This document shows, piece by piece, positions 1 through 7,602 of a stretch of DNA of 10,563 nt. The translations under genes were made by a program, and so were the position numbers. Every line of letters begins with the position of its first letter. The stretch's first letter is position 1. Source of the DNA: JANRKT01 sp033763355 (lineage in GTDB: Bacteria > Bacteroidota > Bacteroidia > Chitinophagales > Chitinophagaceae); contig JANRKT010000186.1 of NCBI GenBank assembly GCA_033763355.1, positions 1 to 10,563 of the forward strand. Reading direction: 5' to 3'. The notes under the pieces are model-generated. The model saw nothing but the letters and a program-made list of their open reading frames with translations. It was not told where the DNA came from and searched no databases.

Positions 1-2679
1 CTGATGAGTGTAAAAGGTGTAAGTCAGGTAATACCGATTGGTGGAGAAAGAATGCAGTACCAGGTTTTGATTTCAAGTGAAAAATTAAGACAGTATAATC
101 TTGCCATTGACGATATTGATAATGCTTTACAGTTAACCAATCAAAATACTACAGGTGGTTTTGTTGACAATAAAGGTTCCGAAACACTCATCAGAAATAT
201 TGGACGTGCCAATACATTAGATGATTTAGCGAATACCGTTGTAAGCAACAGAAATGCTGCACCTGTATTATTGAAACAGGTGGCAGAAGTAAAATTTGGC
301 GGACCAATTAAAAGAGGTGATGGTTCATTTAACGGAAAACCAGCCGTGATACTTAGTATAGAGAAGCAACCGGGTAGCAGTACTATTGATGTAACTGCAG
401 AAGCATTAAAAGCTATCGAAGAAATAAAGGCATCTCTTCCAAAAAATATTCAAATCAACACAGATGTTTTTCAGCAAAAACATTTTATCGTAAACTCCAT
501 TACCAATGTGGAAGAAGCATTAAGGGATGGGTTCATTCTTGTAATAATTATTCTCTTCCTCTTTCTTCTCAATTTTCGTACTACCATCATAACACTTACA
601 GCAATACCGCTGTCGCTCATTATAACAGCGATTGTTTTTAAATTCTTTGATATTTCCATCAATACCCTTACTCTCGGCGGATTGGCAATTGCTATCGGCG
701 AGTTAGTGGATGATGCCATTGTGGATGTTGAAAATGTTTATAGAAGATTGAAAGAAAACTGGCTCAGCGAAAAACCGAAGCCATTACTCAAAGTAATTTA
801 TGATGCCAGCAGTGAGGTAAGAAATTCAATAGTGTATGCCACCATCATTGTAGTGTTGGTATTTATTCCACTGTTCTATTTACAGGGAATTGAGGGGAGG
901 ATATTTGCCCCGCTTGGAATTGCATACATCACTTCTATTGTTGCATCACTAGTGGTATCACTTACAGTTACACCAGTACTGTGCAGCTATTTATTAGAAA
1001 AGAAAAATCATTTACGCCATATCAATCTGGCTTTTTGGAAACGCAAAAAAGAGAAAGCCGGTATTGATGCTATACACGAACCGGATAGCGCTCTTGTTCG
1101 CTGGCTAAAAAAACAAGATGTCAGGCTACTTCATTTTGGGTTAAAACGCCCAAAGACAATAACCGGTGTGGCTATTGCATTGATCATCGCCTCTATCAGC
1201 ATTATCCCTTTTTTTGGTACAGAATTTCTACCACCTTTTAATGAGGGAAGTTATACGGTAAACATGGTGGCTCCGGCAGGAACCTCGTTAGAAGAAAGTA
1301 ATAAGCTTGGTACAATCGCCGAACAACAAATGCTAAAAGTGCCGGAAGTTGCACTAACTGCACGCCGAACAGGTCGGGCAGAATTAGATGAACATGCAGA
1401 GCCGCCAAGCTCAACTGAAATTGAAGTTGCCTTAAAACCTGGTGGGAGAAGCAGGGCAGAAGTCCTGGAAGAGATGCGTACTAATCTTTCCGTTTTAAAA
1501 GGTGTTTCCATAAATATTGGTCAGCCTATTTCTCACCGTCTGGATCATTTACTTTCCGGAGTAAGAGCACAGGTGGCAGTTAAAATATTCGGTAATGATT
1601 TATTGACGCTTCGCTCTAATGCCGAAGGATTAAAATCAATTATTTCTACTGTGCCGGGTGTGGTTGATGTACAGATTGAGAACCAGGTAATGGTACCGCA
1701 GTTAATGATAAAACTTGACCGTATGGCAGTTCAGCGCTATGGCTTACAGGTGGGAAATGTGGCAGACGAACTGGAGATTTTTTACAATGGCAAAGTAGTG
1801 AGCCAGATCATTGATGGTCAGAAAAGTTTTGATATTGTGTTAAGAACTGATGACAGCACCAGAAAGAATATTGAAGCGATCCGCAATACTCAAATTGCTG
1901 CATCGGATGGTTCATTGATACCTCTGCAACAAATAGCAAAGATTGAACTGGAGAACAGCATCAATGCAGTTAACCATGAAAATACGCAACGTCGTATTGT
2001 TGTTTCTGCCAATGTGCAAGGGCGTGACCTGGGCAGCACAGTAAAAGAAATGCAGGAAACAGTAAAGAAAGAATTGCCCTTACAGGAAGGCTATTATCTG
2101 CAATGGGGTGGTCAGTTTGAAAGTCAGCAATCAGCTTCCAAATTAATTACCCTGCTCAGCATCTTTTCTATTGCAGGTATATTTCTCGTACTATATAGCC
2201 ATTTTAAAAGCAGCCGTATTGCTTTGCAGATAATGCTGAACATACCATTAGCCTTAATCGGCAGTGTAATAGCCGTAATGCTTACGGGTGGTGTTTTCTC
2301 TATTGCCACCATGGTTGGCTTTATTACACTTACCGGTATTGCTTCCAGAAACGGTATTATGATGATTAGCCACTATATCCATTTAGTACAACATGAAGGC
2401 GAAGTGTTTGGAGACAAAATGATTATCCGTGGTTCACTGGAAAGATTGGTGCCTGTATTAATGACGGCATTAGTTGCAGCTTTTGCGTTGATACCATTAA
2501 CAATGGATGCAACAGCACCGGGTAAAGAAATTCTCTACCCTGTTGCTACCGTTATTTTGGGTGGATTGGTTAGTTCAACATTATTAGATATGATTGTAAC
2601 TCCTGTTGTATTTAAACTATTTGGCGAAAAAGCCTTAAAGAAATACCTGGAAGAGCAGGAAAAAAAGGAGTTGGCGTAA
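1..2679 (+). CDS. Heavy-metal efflux RND permease, CusA/CzcA superfamily (5' partial)
   Basis: Inner-membrane proton-driven pump subunit that would work with a membrane-fusion protein and an outer-membrane channel to expel metal ions. The frame is open from the first base, so the ATG at 4 is internal; compared with E. coli CusA, roughly the first 170 residues are missing. Visible in order: end of the porter region, a first membrane bundle with the TM4 block GELVDDAIVDVENV (about nt 697-738) carrying the acidic residues expected for proton relay, the second periplasmic region, and a second membrane bundle from about nt 2140 to 2630. It ends with a charged tail and TAA. Family membership is clear, but the substrate is not: aligned by eye, the three Cu-binding methionines of E. 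coli CusA (M573, M623, M672) are not conserved here. Copper is suggested mainly by the downstream genes. The partner genes would lie upstream, outside the window. Confidence 0.93.
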   Translation: MMSVKGVSQVIPIGGERMQYQVLISSEKLRQYNLAIDDIDNALQLTNQNTTGGFVDNKGSETLIRNIGRANTLDDLANTVVSNRNAAPVLLKQVAEVKFGGPIKRGDGSFNGKPAVILSIEKQPGSSTIDVTAEALKAIEEIKASLPKNIQINTDVFQQKHFIVNSITNVEEALRDGFILVIIILFLFLLNFRTTIITLTAIPLSLIITAIVFKFFDISINTLTLGGLAIAIGELVDDAIVDVENVYRRLKENWLSEKPKPLLKVIYDASSEVRNSIVYATIIVVLVFIPLFYLQGIEGRIFAPLGIAYITSIVASLVVSLTVTPVLCSYLLEKKNHLRHINLAFWKRKKEKAGIDAIHEPDSALVRWLKKQDVRLLHFGLKRPKTITGVAIALIIASISIIPFFGTEFLPPFNEGSYTVNMVAPAGTSLEESNKLGTIAEQQMLKVPEVALTARRTGRAELDEHAEPPSSTEIEVALKPGGRSRAEVLEEMRTNLSVLKGVSINIGQPISHRLDHLLSGVRAQVAVKIFGNDLLTLRSNAEGLKSIISTVPGVVDVQIENQVMVPQLMIKLDRMAVQRYGLQVGNVADELEIFYNGKVVSQIIDGQKSFDIVLRTDDSTRKNIEAIRNTQIAASDGSLIPLQQIAKIELENSINAVNHENTQRRIVVSANVQGRDLGSTVKEMQETVKKELPLQEGYYLQWGGQFESQQSASKLITLLSIFSIAGIFLVLYSHFKSSRIALQIMLNIPLALIGSVIAVMLTGGVFSIATMVGFITLTGIASRNGIMMISHYIHLVQHEGEVFGDKMIIRGSLERLVPVLMTALVAAFALIPLTMDATAPGKEILYPVATVILGGLVSSTLLDMIVTPVVFKLFGEKALKKYLEEQEKKELA

Positions 2680-2903
2680 AGTGATGGTAATGAATATTTT
2701 TTTTAGTATTAAAGAAAAGAATATGGGGTGGGCTCTGCTTTGGGTCCCTTATTTATAGTGAAACAGTTTTGGAGCAGGGTTTCTGAACCCTGCCAACTTG
2801 AAAATACGAAAGTAGTTTGAGCTCATTAATATTTTTCGAAATTGTAAAGCGCGATTAATTTTTGAAGTCAATTTCATAAACTATAAGCTAAGCCTTAACT
2901 GGA
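2680..2903. other. Intergenic gap between RND pump and GT87 genes
   Basis: These 224 bases hold no credible gene. A 24-codon ORF (2684-2758, + strand) has no supporting signal. The left half contains a T run and G-rich patches, and the middle holds the hairpin listed separately. The right half is AT-rich and presumably carries the leader of the GT87 gene. I could not identify a Bacteroidota-type TTG / TANNTTTG promoter with correct spacing. Confidence 0.5.
2774..2793 (+). terminator. Perfect 8-bp inverted repeat, possible terminator or repeat element
   Basis: GCAGGGTT, loop TCTG, AACCCTGC: eight perfect GC-containing pairs around a four-base loop, about 95 bases after the RND stop codon. There is no T tract after the stem on either strand (CAACTTGAAA follows on +), so it is not a textbook intrinsic terminator. 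It could be a small palindromic repeat of the REP kind, or a structure that ends or stabilises the upstream transcript. Confidence 0.4.
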
Positions 2904-4202
2904 ATGAAAAATGGAAAATTGAATATTGCCATATTAATGTCAATTAGCATTGCATTCCTTTTGTTAGCATACAATAAGGGAATGAATGAAGACATCAATG
3001 GAGATTTCTATATTTATTATAAAGGGGGTAAGGACTTTTTGGAAAATAAGCCAATTTATACACAAGGGCTTAAAGACGGCGGCTTTACATATCCACCTTT
3101 TGCTGCAATGCTTTTTCAACTTTTTTCAATTTTTTCCTTTCACATATCAGCAATTTTATTTTGTTATATAATAAATTTTATTCTGTGGATATACTCATTT
3201 TTCCTTTTATATAAAATTTCAAACGAATTTTTTCCTGCGAAAAATTGCACAGTACCATTATTACTTGCGTTTCTTTGTTCTGCTAGATTTTATTGGCACA
3301 ATTTCATTTGGGTACAAGCTAATCTGATTGTGTTAAACACGACATTATTCGGAATATTGTATTATTTACGGGGAAAGTACAACTTGAGTTACATATTCTT
3401 TTTAGCAGGATGCTTTCTTAAAATAATGCCAATTATTTTCTTGATTTCTATAGCTTTAAAGAGAGGTTATAAAGATTGGGGTAGAATATTTCTATTAAGT
3501 CTTCCATTCATATTTGTTCCATTTATATTTAGAGGATTAGAAAGAGGTATCGGCGACTGGGTAGATTACTACAATGCATTTCTCCGACCTTTTGCAAGGG
3601 GGAAAATTGATGGTGATTTAATTAGTATGGGCATCCCTTCTTTTCTCGCTAAACTAAATACTGGAAATGACTCGCTGGGTATCTCGCCAAGTCTTCGTCT
3701 AACCCAATATAATCTTGAATTACTGATAAGGGTTATTCAAATATTATTATTAAGTGGTTTTTTTGGTCGAATTATTTACCGTATTCTCAAACATAAAGAT
3801 AAAGTATTTACGGGGGTTGATTTTTGCTTAATGTTTCTTATATCACTATTAATATCTGGAAGAGTTTGGGAGCATCATCATGTTTCAACTTCATTTATTT
3901 ATCTCTATTTATTTGCGTCACTTAGATTTGAAGGGTATAAAAAAACGAAATACATGGTACTGACTTTTTGTGTTTTTATAGGTGTTATAGGAACTGATAC
4001 TATAGGCGGTACTTTATATGATTTTTCCCAATTTTACTGTTTTATTACAATTTTAATGATAATAATATCGTTGATTTTGCTAGTATCAAGGACAACAATC
4101 CCTTTTGCACAGTCCAACGAGACAATGGGGTTGATAAAAGAAGGGGAGCAAAACCGGCAACTTAATGTAGCGAAAATGAACATATTATCAGGACTATCGT
4201 AA
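2904..4202 (+). CDS. GT87/DUF2029-family polytopic membrane glycosyltransferase
   Basis: Predicted inner-membrane GT-C glycosyltransferase of 432 residues. Family members such as mycobacterial PimE and AftC use polyprenyl-phosphate sugars and act on the outer face of the membrane. Seen here: an N-terminal membrane segment (about 7-23); a DF pair at 34-35 in the first loop, where GT87 enzymes carry their catalytic Asp, followed by YYKGGKDFLENKPIY; the FTYPPFAAMLF block (about 62-72); the WVQANLIVL block; a KIMPIIFL block; and about ten hydrophobic segments. The ATG at 2904 is chosen because the next in-frame ATGs would remove the first membrane segment. The last 35-40 residues are hydrophilic and look unrelated to the family. 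Base composition is far more AT-rich than its neighbours (bases 3121-3180 contain 9 G/C of 60), and it has no metal-related motif, so horizontal insertion is likely. Acceptor and sugar are unknown. Confidence 0.8.
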   Translation: MKNGKLNIAILMSISIAFLLLAYNKGMNEDINGDFYIYYKGGKDFLENKPIYTQGLKDGGFTYPPFAAMLFQLFSIFSFHISAILFCYIINFILWIYSFFLLYKISNEFFPAKNCTVPLLLAFLCSARFYWHNFIWVQANLIVLNTTLFGILYYLRGKYNLSYIFFLAGCFLKIMPIIFLISIALKRGYKDWGRIFLLSLPFIFVPFIFRGLERGIGDWVDYYNAFLRPFARGKIDGDLISMGIPSFLAKLNTGNDSLGISPSLRLTQYNLELLIRVIQILLLSGFFGRIIYRILKHKDKVFTGVDFCLMFLISLLISGRVWEHHHVSTSFIYLYLFASLRFEGYKKTKYMVLTFCVFIGVIGTDTIGGTLYDFSQFYCFITILMIIISLILLVSRTTIPFAQSNETMGLIKEGEQNRQLNVAKMNILSGLS

Positions 4203-4289
4203 AACCGAAAAGTTACTTATAAAGAAGGGCTGCAATATTTTATTGAAACAGGGGGAAACGAAACCGACAAGATTGCTGTGGCATGGAAA
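4203..4289 (+). pseudogene. Possible orphan C-terminal fragment of an unknown gene
   Basis: Directly after the GT87 stop and in the same frame, 28 sense codons run to a TAA at 4287-4289 with no start codon. The encoded text includes YKEGLQYFIETGG and DKIAVAWKR, which reads like a real protein end rather than random AT-rich DNA. I do not recognise the family; a weak resemblance to the end of a PA14-like beta domain is only an impression. It may be the tail of a gene displaced when the GT87 gene arrived, or simply leader sequence of the next gene. Confidence 0.25.
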
Positions 4290-4349
4290 AGGTAAGAGTT
4301 GAGATTGATTTCAGATTCCTTAAATAATATCAGCAGTAAATTATTAAAT

Positions 4350-5309
4350 ATGTTCAAAGAATTTCCTTCATTACATCCTCTTGCAGTACATTTCCCCATC
4401 GTACTGATCTTATTGGCTGTGGTTTTACAGGCTATGCTGGTTTGGAAAGAACTGAAGCAGATAAAGTGGGTTGCACTTGTTATTATGGGTGGGGCCTTTT
4501 TTTCATCGCTTGCTGCCAGCACTGTCTTTCATGCAGAGCCGTCTGCAGACGCCCCCAAAGCAGCATTGGAAATATTTGAACAGCATGAGAAATTTGCACA
4601 GCTGACTCTTTGGATGAGTGGCATTACATTTTTGCTGAAACTCATTGGTGTGTTTTTCAAAATCAATCGCCGCTCATTTGAAATTATTGTATTGATAGCC
4701 GCCATTATGGCTGCTGTTTTTCTTTCCATTGCCGGGCATCACGGGGCAAGGCTTACCCATATAGCTGGCATCGGCCCTATGGGCAGATATTTAATGAAAG
4801 GCCATGGTGAAGGTGGCAAAATGGGTGACATGAAGAACATAGATATGAAAAATGATACGGCAATGAACATGACCGATACGATGTCCGGCATGAACAATAT
4901 GGATAATATGTCGGGAATGGGAAACATGAAAATGGATTCTTCTATGGATATGAAAGACATGAATATACCCGGCATGGATAGAAGCACAAGCATGAACAAT
5001 ATGAAGGGTATGGAAAACATGAAAGGGATGGATAAAATGAAGAACATGAAGAATATGCCTGGTATGGATAACATGAAAGACAAGAAGGATATGGAAATGG
5101 GTTCTTCTATGAACATGAAAAATATGAATAACATGCCGGGAATGGATAAGATGAAAATGGATTCATCAATGAATATGAATGACATGAGGAAGACAAACAT
5201 GCCTGGCATGGGCAACATGAAAATGCCACCGAAGAACCCGATGGATACATTTCGTTTTCCTGATAATAACCCGGCCCGTAAAAAGAATTACAAGCAGGCA
5301 AACCAATAA
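4350..5309 (+). CDS. DUF2231-family membrane protein with long Met-rich copper-binding tail
   Basis: A 319-residue protein. Residues 1-125 resemble DUF2231: HPLAVHFPIVL at 9-19, four membrane segments (about 11-30, 37-56, 73-94, 104-121), and further His residues in FHAEPS, EQHEKF and AGHHGARLTH that could bind metal or haem. Residues 158-298 contain about 43 Met in 141 residues, mostly as MxM, MxxM and PGM, spaced by Asn, Lys, Asp and Gly; such motifs bind Cu(I)/Ag(I) in CueO, CopA/PcoA and Ctr proteins. Basic loops (KELKQIK; KINRR) between TM1-2 and TM3-4 place both termini and the Met tail in the periplasm by the positive-inside rule. The ATG at 4350 is preferred over an in-frame TTG at 4299 because the DUF2231 start block follows it directly. 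The oxidase gene begins 11 bases after its stop, so the two are probably co-transcribed. Function is inferred: a periplasmic Cu(I) buffer, or donor to the oxidase. Confidence 0.85.
   Translation: MFKEFPSLHPLAVHFPIVLILLAVVLQAMLVWKELKQIKWVALVIMGGAFFSSLAASTVFHAEPSADAPKAALEIFEQHEKFAQLTLWMSGITFLLKLIGVFFKINRRSFEIIVLIAAIMAAVFLSIAGHHGARLTHIAGIGPMGRYLMKGHGEGGKMGDMKNIDMKNDTAMNMTDTMSGMNNMDNMSGMGNMKMDSSMDMKDMNIPGMDRSTSMNNMKGMENMKGMDKMKNMKNMPGMDNMKDKKDMEMGSSMNMKNMNNMPGMDKMKMDSSMNMNDMRKTNMPGMGNMKMPPKNPMDTFRFPDNNPARKKNYKQANQ
4926..5213 (+). repeat. Degenerate in-frame Met-codon repeats
   Basis: Three related units encode the pattern M-x-M-D/G-S-S-M-N/D-M-K/N-N/D-M, then a variable gap, then PGM-D/G: 4926-4979, 5091-5147 and 5151-5213. 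Between them lie shorter NMKGM and KNM units. Units 2 and 3 are nearly adjacent. Matching is visible in the DNA as well as the protein, which suggests growth by tandem duplication followed by drift. Confidence 0.75.
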
Positions 5310-5320
5310 ATAACATTACT

Positions 5321-7582
5321 ATGAAAAAGCTGCTTTCACTTGTATTGCTGGTTCCGGGTTGCATTTTTGCGCAAATAAATCACTCTATGCCTGGAGTAGT
5401 GGATGATGGGCTTAAAAAAATAACATCGTACCATTTCCCTTTAAAGAAAACCCCACTTGCTCCCGGAAAAATTTATGAGGGTAAGAAAGTGGAGTACGAC
5501 TTGTATGTAACCGATACAATGGTAAACTTTACCAGTAAACGTCGTCATGCTATTGCCATTAACGGGCAGATACCGGCGCCAATTCTTGAATTTACTGAAG
5601 GCGATACTGCTATCATTAGGGTACATAACATGATGAAGATGGAAACATCTATCCATTGGCATGGCATATTATTACCCAATAAAGAAGATGGGGTTCCTTA
5701 TTTAACAACTTCTCCTGTGGAAGCTGGCAAAACTTATACGTTCACTTTTCCATTGATACAAAGCGGTACTTACTGGTATCATTCACACACTATGGTACAG
5801 GAGCAAAGTGGTTTATATGGTTCTATTGTAATCCACCCTGCCCAGCCGGAGCCGCAATTGAAAGAGTATGTATTATTATTATCCGACTGGACAGATGAAA
5901 ATCCACACCAAGTAATGCGTTACCTGAAACGGGGAGGCGAATGGTATGCTATAAAAAAGGGTGCATTGCAGAGCTATGGAGAAGCTATTGCAGCAGGTGC
6001 ATTTAAAGATAAACTGAAACAGGAATGGCAGCGTATGCCCGCCATGGATGTATCTGATGTTTACTACAATAAATTCTTATTAAACGGGCAGGAAACAACT
6101 GAATTTAAAGATGCAAAGCCGGGAGAAATAATCCGGCTAAGGATTATCAACGGGTCGGCTGCAACTTACTTCAACCTACAATATGCAAACAGTTATATGC
6201 GGATCATTGCCGCTGATGGTATTAATGTAACTCCTGTTAGTGTAAATAAACTAGAAATTGCTATTGCAGAAACTTACGACGTATTGATTACAGTGCCCGA
6301 AACAGGCAGTGCAGAACTAAGGGCTACTTCTTGGGATGTAATGGGATATTCGTCCGCTTTCTTTGGCAACGGCCCTGTCATTAAAGCACCCGATATTCCA
6401 AGGCTGAATTATTTTAAGATGATGCAGCAAATGGGTAGTATGAACATGAAGACTATGGATATGGGCAGTATGCAGGGCATGGACATGAAGAATATGCGTA
6501 TGCCTGCTGATACTATAGCCAAAAAGAAAGAAATGAGTATGCAGCATATGGAAGGCATGAAGATGGATGATATGGCAGGCATGGATATGAAAATGGAGAT
6601 ACCGGGTGAATTTAATTACAACATGTTGCGGGCTCTGCATCCAACCACATTAGATTCCTCTTTACTACCAAGGGAAGTTAAGCTCACACTCACAGGCAAC
6701 ATGCTCCGGTATGTTTGGTCATTTGATTTTAAAACTTTATCAACTGCCGATAAAATACTTATCCGAAAAGGAGAAAGGGTAAGATTTGTTTTAACCAACA
6801 ATACCATGATGCGGCATCCATTGCATTTGCACGGTCACTTCTTCCGTTTCATCAATTCTCAGGGTGAATATTCGCCCATCAAGCACACATTCGATATCAA
6901 GCCAATGGAAACTGTAACTATTGAATTTGATGCCAATGAAGAGCAGGATTGGTTTTTTCATTGCCATATTTTATACCACATGATGGCAGGGATGGCCCGT
7001 ATTGTAAGCTATGAGAGAAGTGAGCAAAATGAATTTGCAAAAAACGGATACCGAAAGTTAAAAAAAGAGGATAATGTTCTTTATCCATGGTACGATTTGT
7101 CAGTACACTCTCAAGGTGCATGGCTGAGTGGAAATATTTCAAATAATAAGATGGCTTTGGAATTCGAGGGAAGGGCAAGCTGGAAGGGTGATTACGAAAC
7201 AGAAACGCATTTACTACGTTACCTCGATAAAAAACAATACTTCGCTTTTTATATAGGCTATGATTACAGGAAAAATAAAACGCTGCCATTGGCAAACAAA
7301 CCCAACTCAAAGGATAACCGTAGGGTTTTTGATGCAGGGTTTTATTATTTATTGCCTATGCTTATCCGTTCAGAATGGAGGGTTGACCATACAGGTCGTT
7401 TAAGATTACAATTGGAAAGAAGAGATTTGCCCCTAAGTAGTAATGTCTTTTTTGATTTCAGGGTAAATACTGATAAAGAATATAATGTAGCAGCTAGATA
7501 TATGATAGCTAAATCATTTTCCATCAGCACAAATTATGACAGTGATTATAAATGGGGAATTGGATTAACATGGCATTATTGA
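5321..7582 (+). CDS. Multicopper oxidase (CopA/CueO-like) with Met-rich insert and C-terminal beta-rich domain
   Basis: Exported oxidase of 753 residues, expected to oxidise Cu(I) or another reductant with O2 as acceptor. The Sec-type signal peptide MKKLLSLVLLVPGCIFA lacks a twin Arg, unlike CueO and proteobacterial CopA/PcoA; A17|Q is my cleavage guess, and C14 is a weak lipobox alternative. All copper-ligand motifs are present: HWH at 112-114, HSH at 154-156, HPLHLHGH at 499-506, and HCHILYHMMAGM at 547-558 with Cys548 and likely axial Met558. Residues 367-425 form a Met-rich insert (21 Met in 59) between the second and third cupredoxin domains, a position comparable to CueO's Met-rich segment. 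Beyond the usual end (about 575), residues 590-753 consist of alternating aromatic/polar beta-like stretches ending in WHY, resembling an outer-membrane barrel end or CopB/PcoB. The ATPase gene starts 20 bases downstream. Confidence 0.93.
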   Translation: MKKLLSLVLLVPGCIFAQINHSMPGVVDDGLKKITSYHFPLKKTPLAPGKIYEGKKVEYDLYVTDTMVNFTSKRRHAIAINGQIPAPILEFTEGDTAIIRVHNMMKMETSIHWHGILLPNKEDGVPYLTTSPVEAGKTYTFTFPLIQSGTYWYHSHTMVQEQSGLYGSIVIHPAQPEPQLKEYVLLLSDWTDENPHQVMRYLKRGGEWYAIKKGALQSYGEAIAAGAFKDKLKQEWQRMPAMDVSDVYYNKFLLNGQETTEFKDAKPGEIIRLRIINGSAATYFNLQYANSYMRIIAADGINVTPVSVNKLEIAIAETYDVLITVPETGSAELRATSWDVMGYSSAFFGNGPVIKAPDIPRLNYFKMMQQMGSMNMKTMDMGSMQGMDMKNMRMPADTIAKKKEMSMQHMEGMKMDDMAGMDMKMEIPGEFNYNMLRALHPTTLDSSLLPREVKLTLTGNMLRYVWSFDFKTLSTADKILIRKGERVRFVLTNNTMMRHPLHLHGHFFRFINSQGEYSPIKHTFDIKPMETVTIEFDANEEQDWFFHCHILYHMMAGMARIVSYERSEQNEFAKNGYRKLKKEDNVLYPWYDLSVHSQGAWLSGNISNNKMALEFEGRASWKGDYETETHLLRYLDKKQYFAFYIGYDYRKNKTLPLANKPNSKDNRRVFDAGFYYLLPMLIRSEWRVDHTGRLRLQLERRDLPLSSNVFFDFRVNTDKEYNVAARYMIAKSFSISTNYDSDYKWGIGLTWHY
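6419..6595 (+). other. Met-rich insert of the multicopper oxidase
   Basis: Codes for oxidase residues 367-425, in which 21 of 59 residues are Met, arranged as MxM and MxxM with Gly, Asp, Lys and Ser between. The style matches the tail of the preceding DUF2231 protein (GMDMK, NMK and DM words occur in both). In CueO the comparable segment covers the type 1 copper site and binds extra Cu(I); a similar role is inferred here. Confidence 0.75.
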
Positions 7583-7602
7583 AATGAGAATAAAAATATT
7601 TT

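Noticed and set aside
2684..2758. 24-codon ORF in the gap after the RND gene, ending WALLWVPYL
   Set aside because: Too short, without a ribosome-binding signal or known family; likely chance.
2810..2822. TAGTTTG with upstream TTG as a Bacteroidota promoter for the GT87 gene
   Set aside because: The -7 box lacks one base of TANNTTTG and the spacing to TTG (about 12) is well short of the usual distance.
4299..4349. TTG at 4299 as start of the DUF2231 gene
   Set aside because: The DUF2231-like block HPLAVHFP begins just after the ATG at 4350; the extra 17 residues are polar and family-atypical, so the ATG is preferred.
4739..5218. 159-codon open frame on the - strand rich in Ile, Phe, Met, Ser and Pro
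   Set aside because: It is the mirror of the Met-codon repeats (ATG read as CAT shifted by frame lacks stops), so openness follows from the repeats. It shows no independent domain or start signal.
5360..5362. Cys14 of the oxidase as a lipoprotein cysteine
   Set aside because: The preceding residues are V-P-G, with Pro at -2, and the hydrophobic stretch is very short; cleavage after FA before Q fits better. Kept only as a weak alternative.
6317..6640. 107-codon - strand frame very rich in His
   Set aside because: The His codons (CAT) are simply the complement of the ATG-rich insert in the oxidase gene; a 'His-rich metal protein' here is an artefact.
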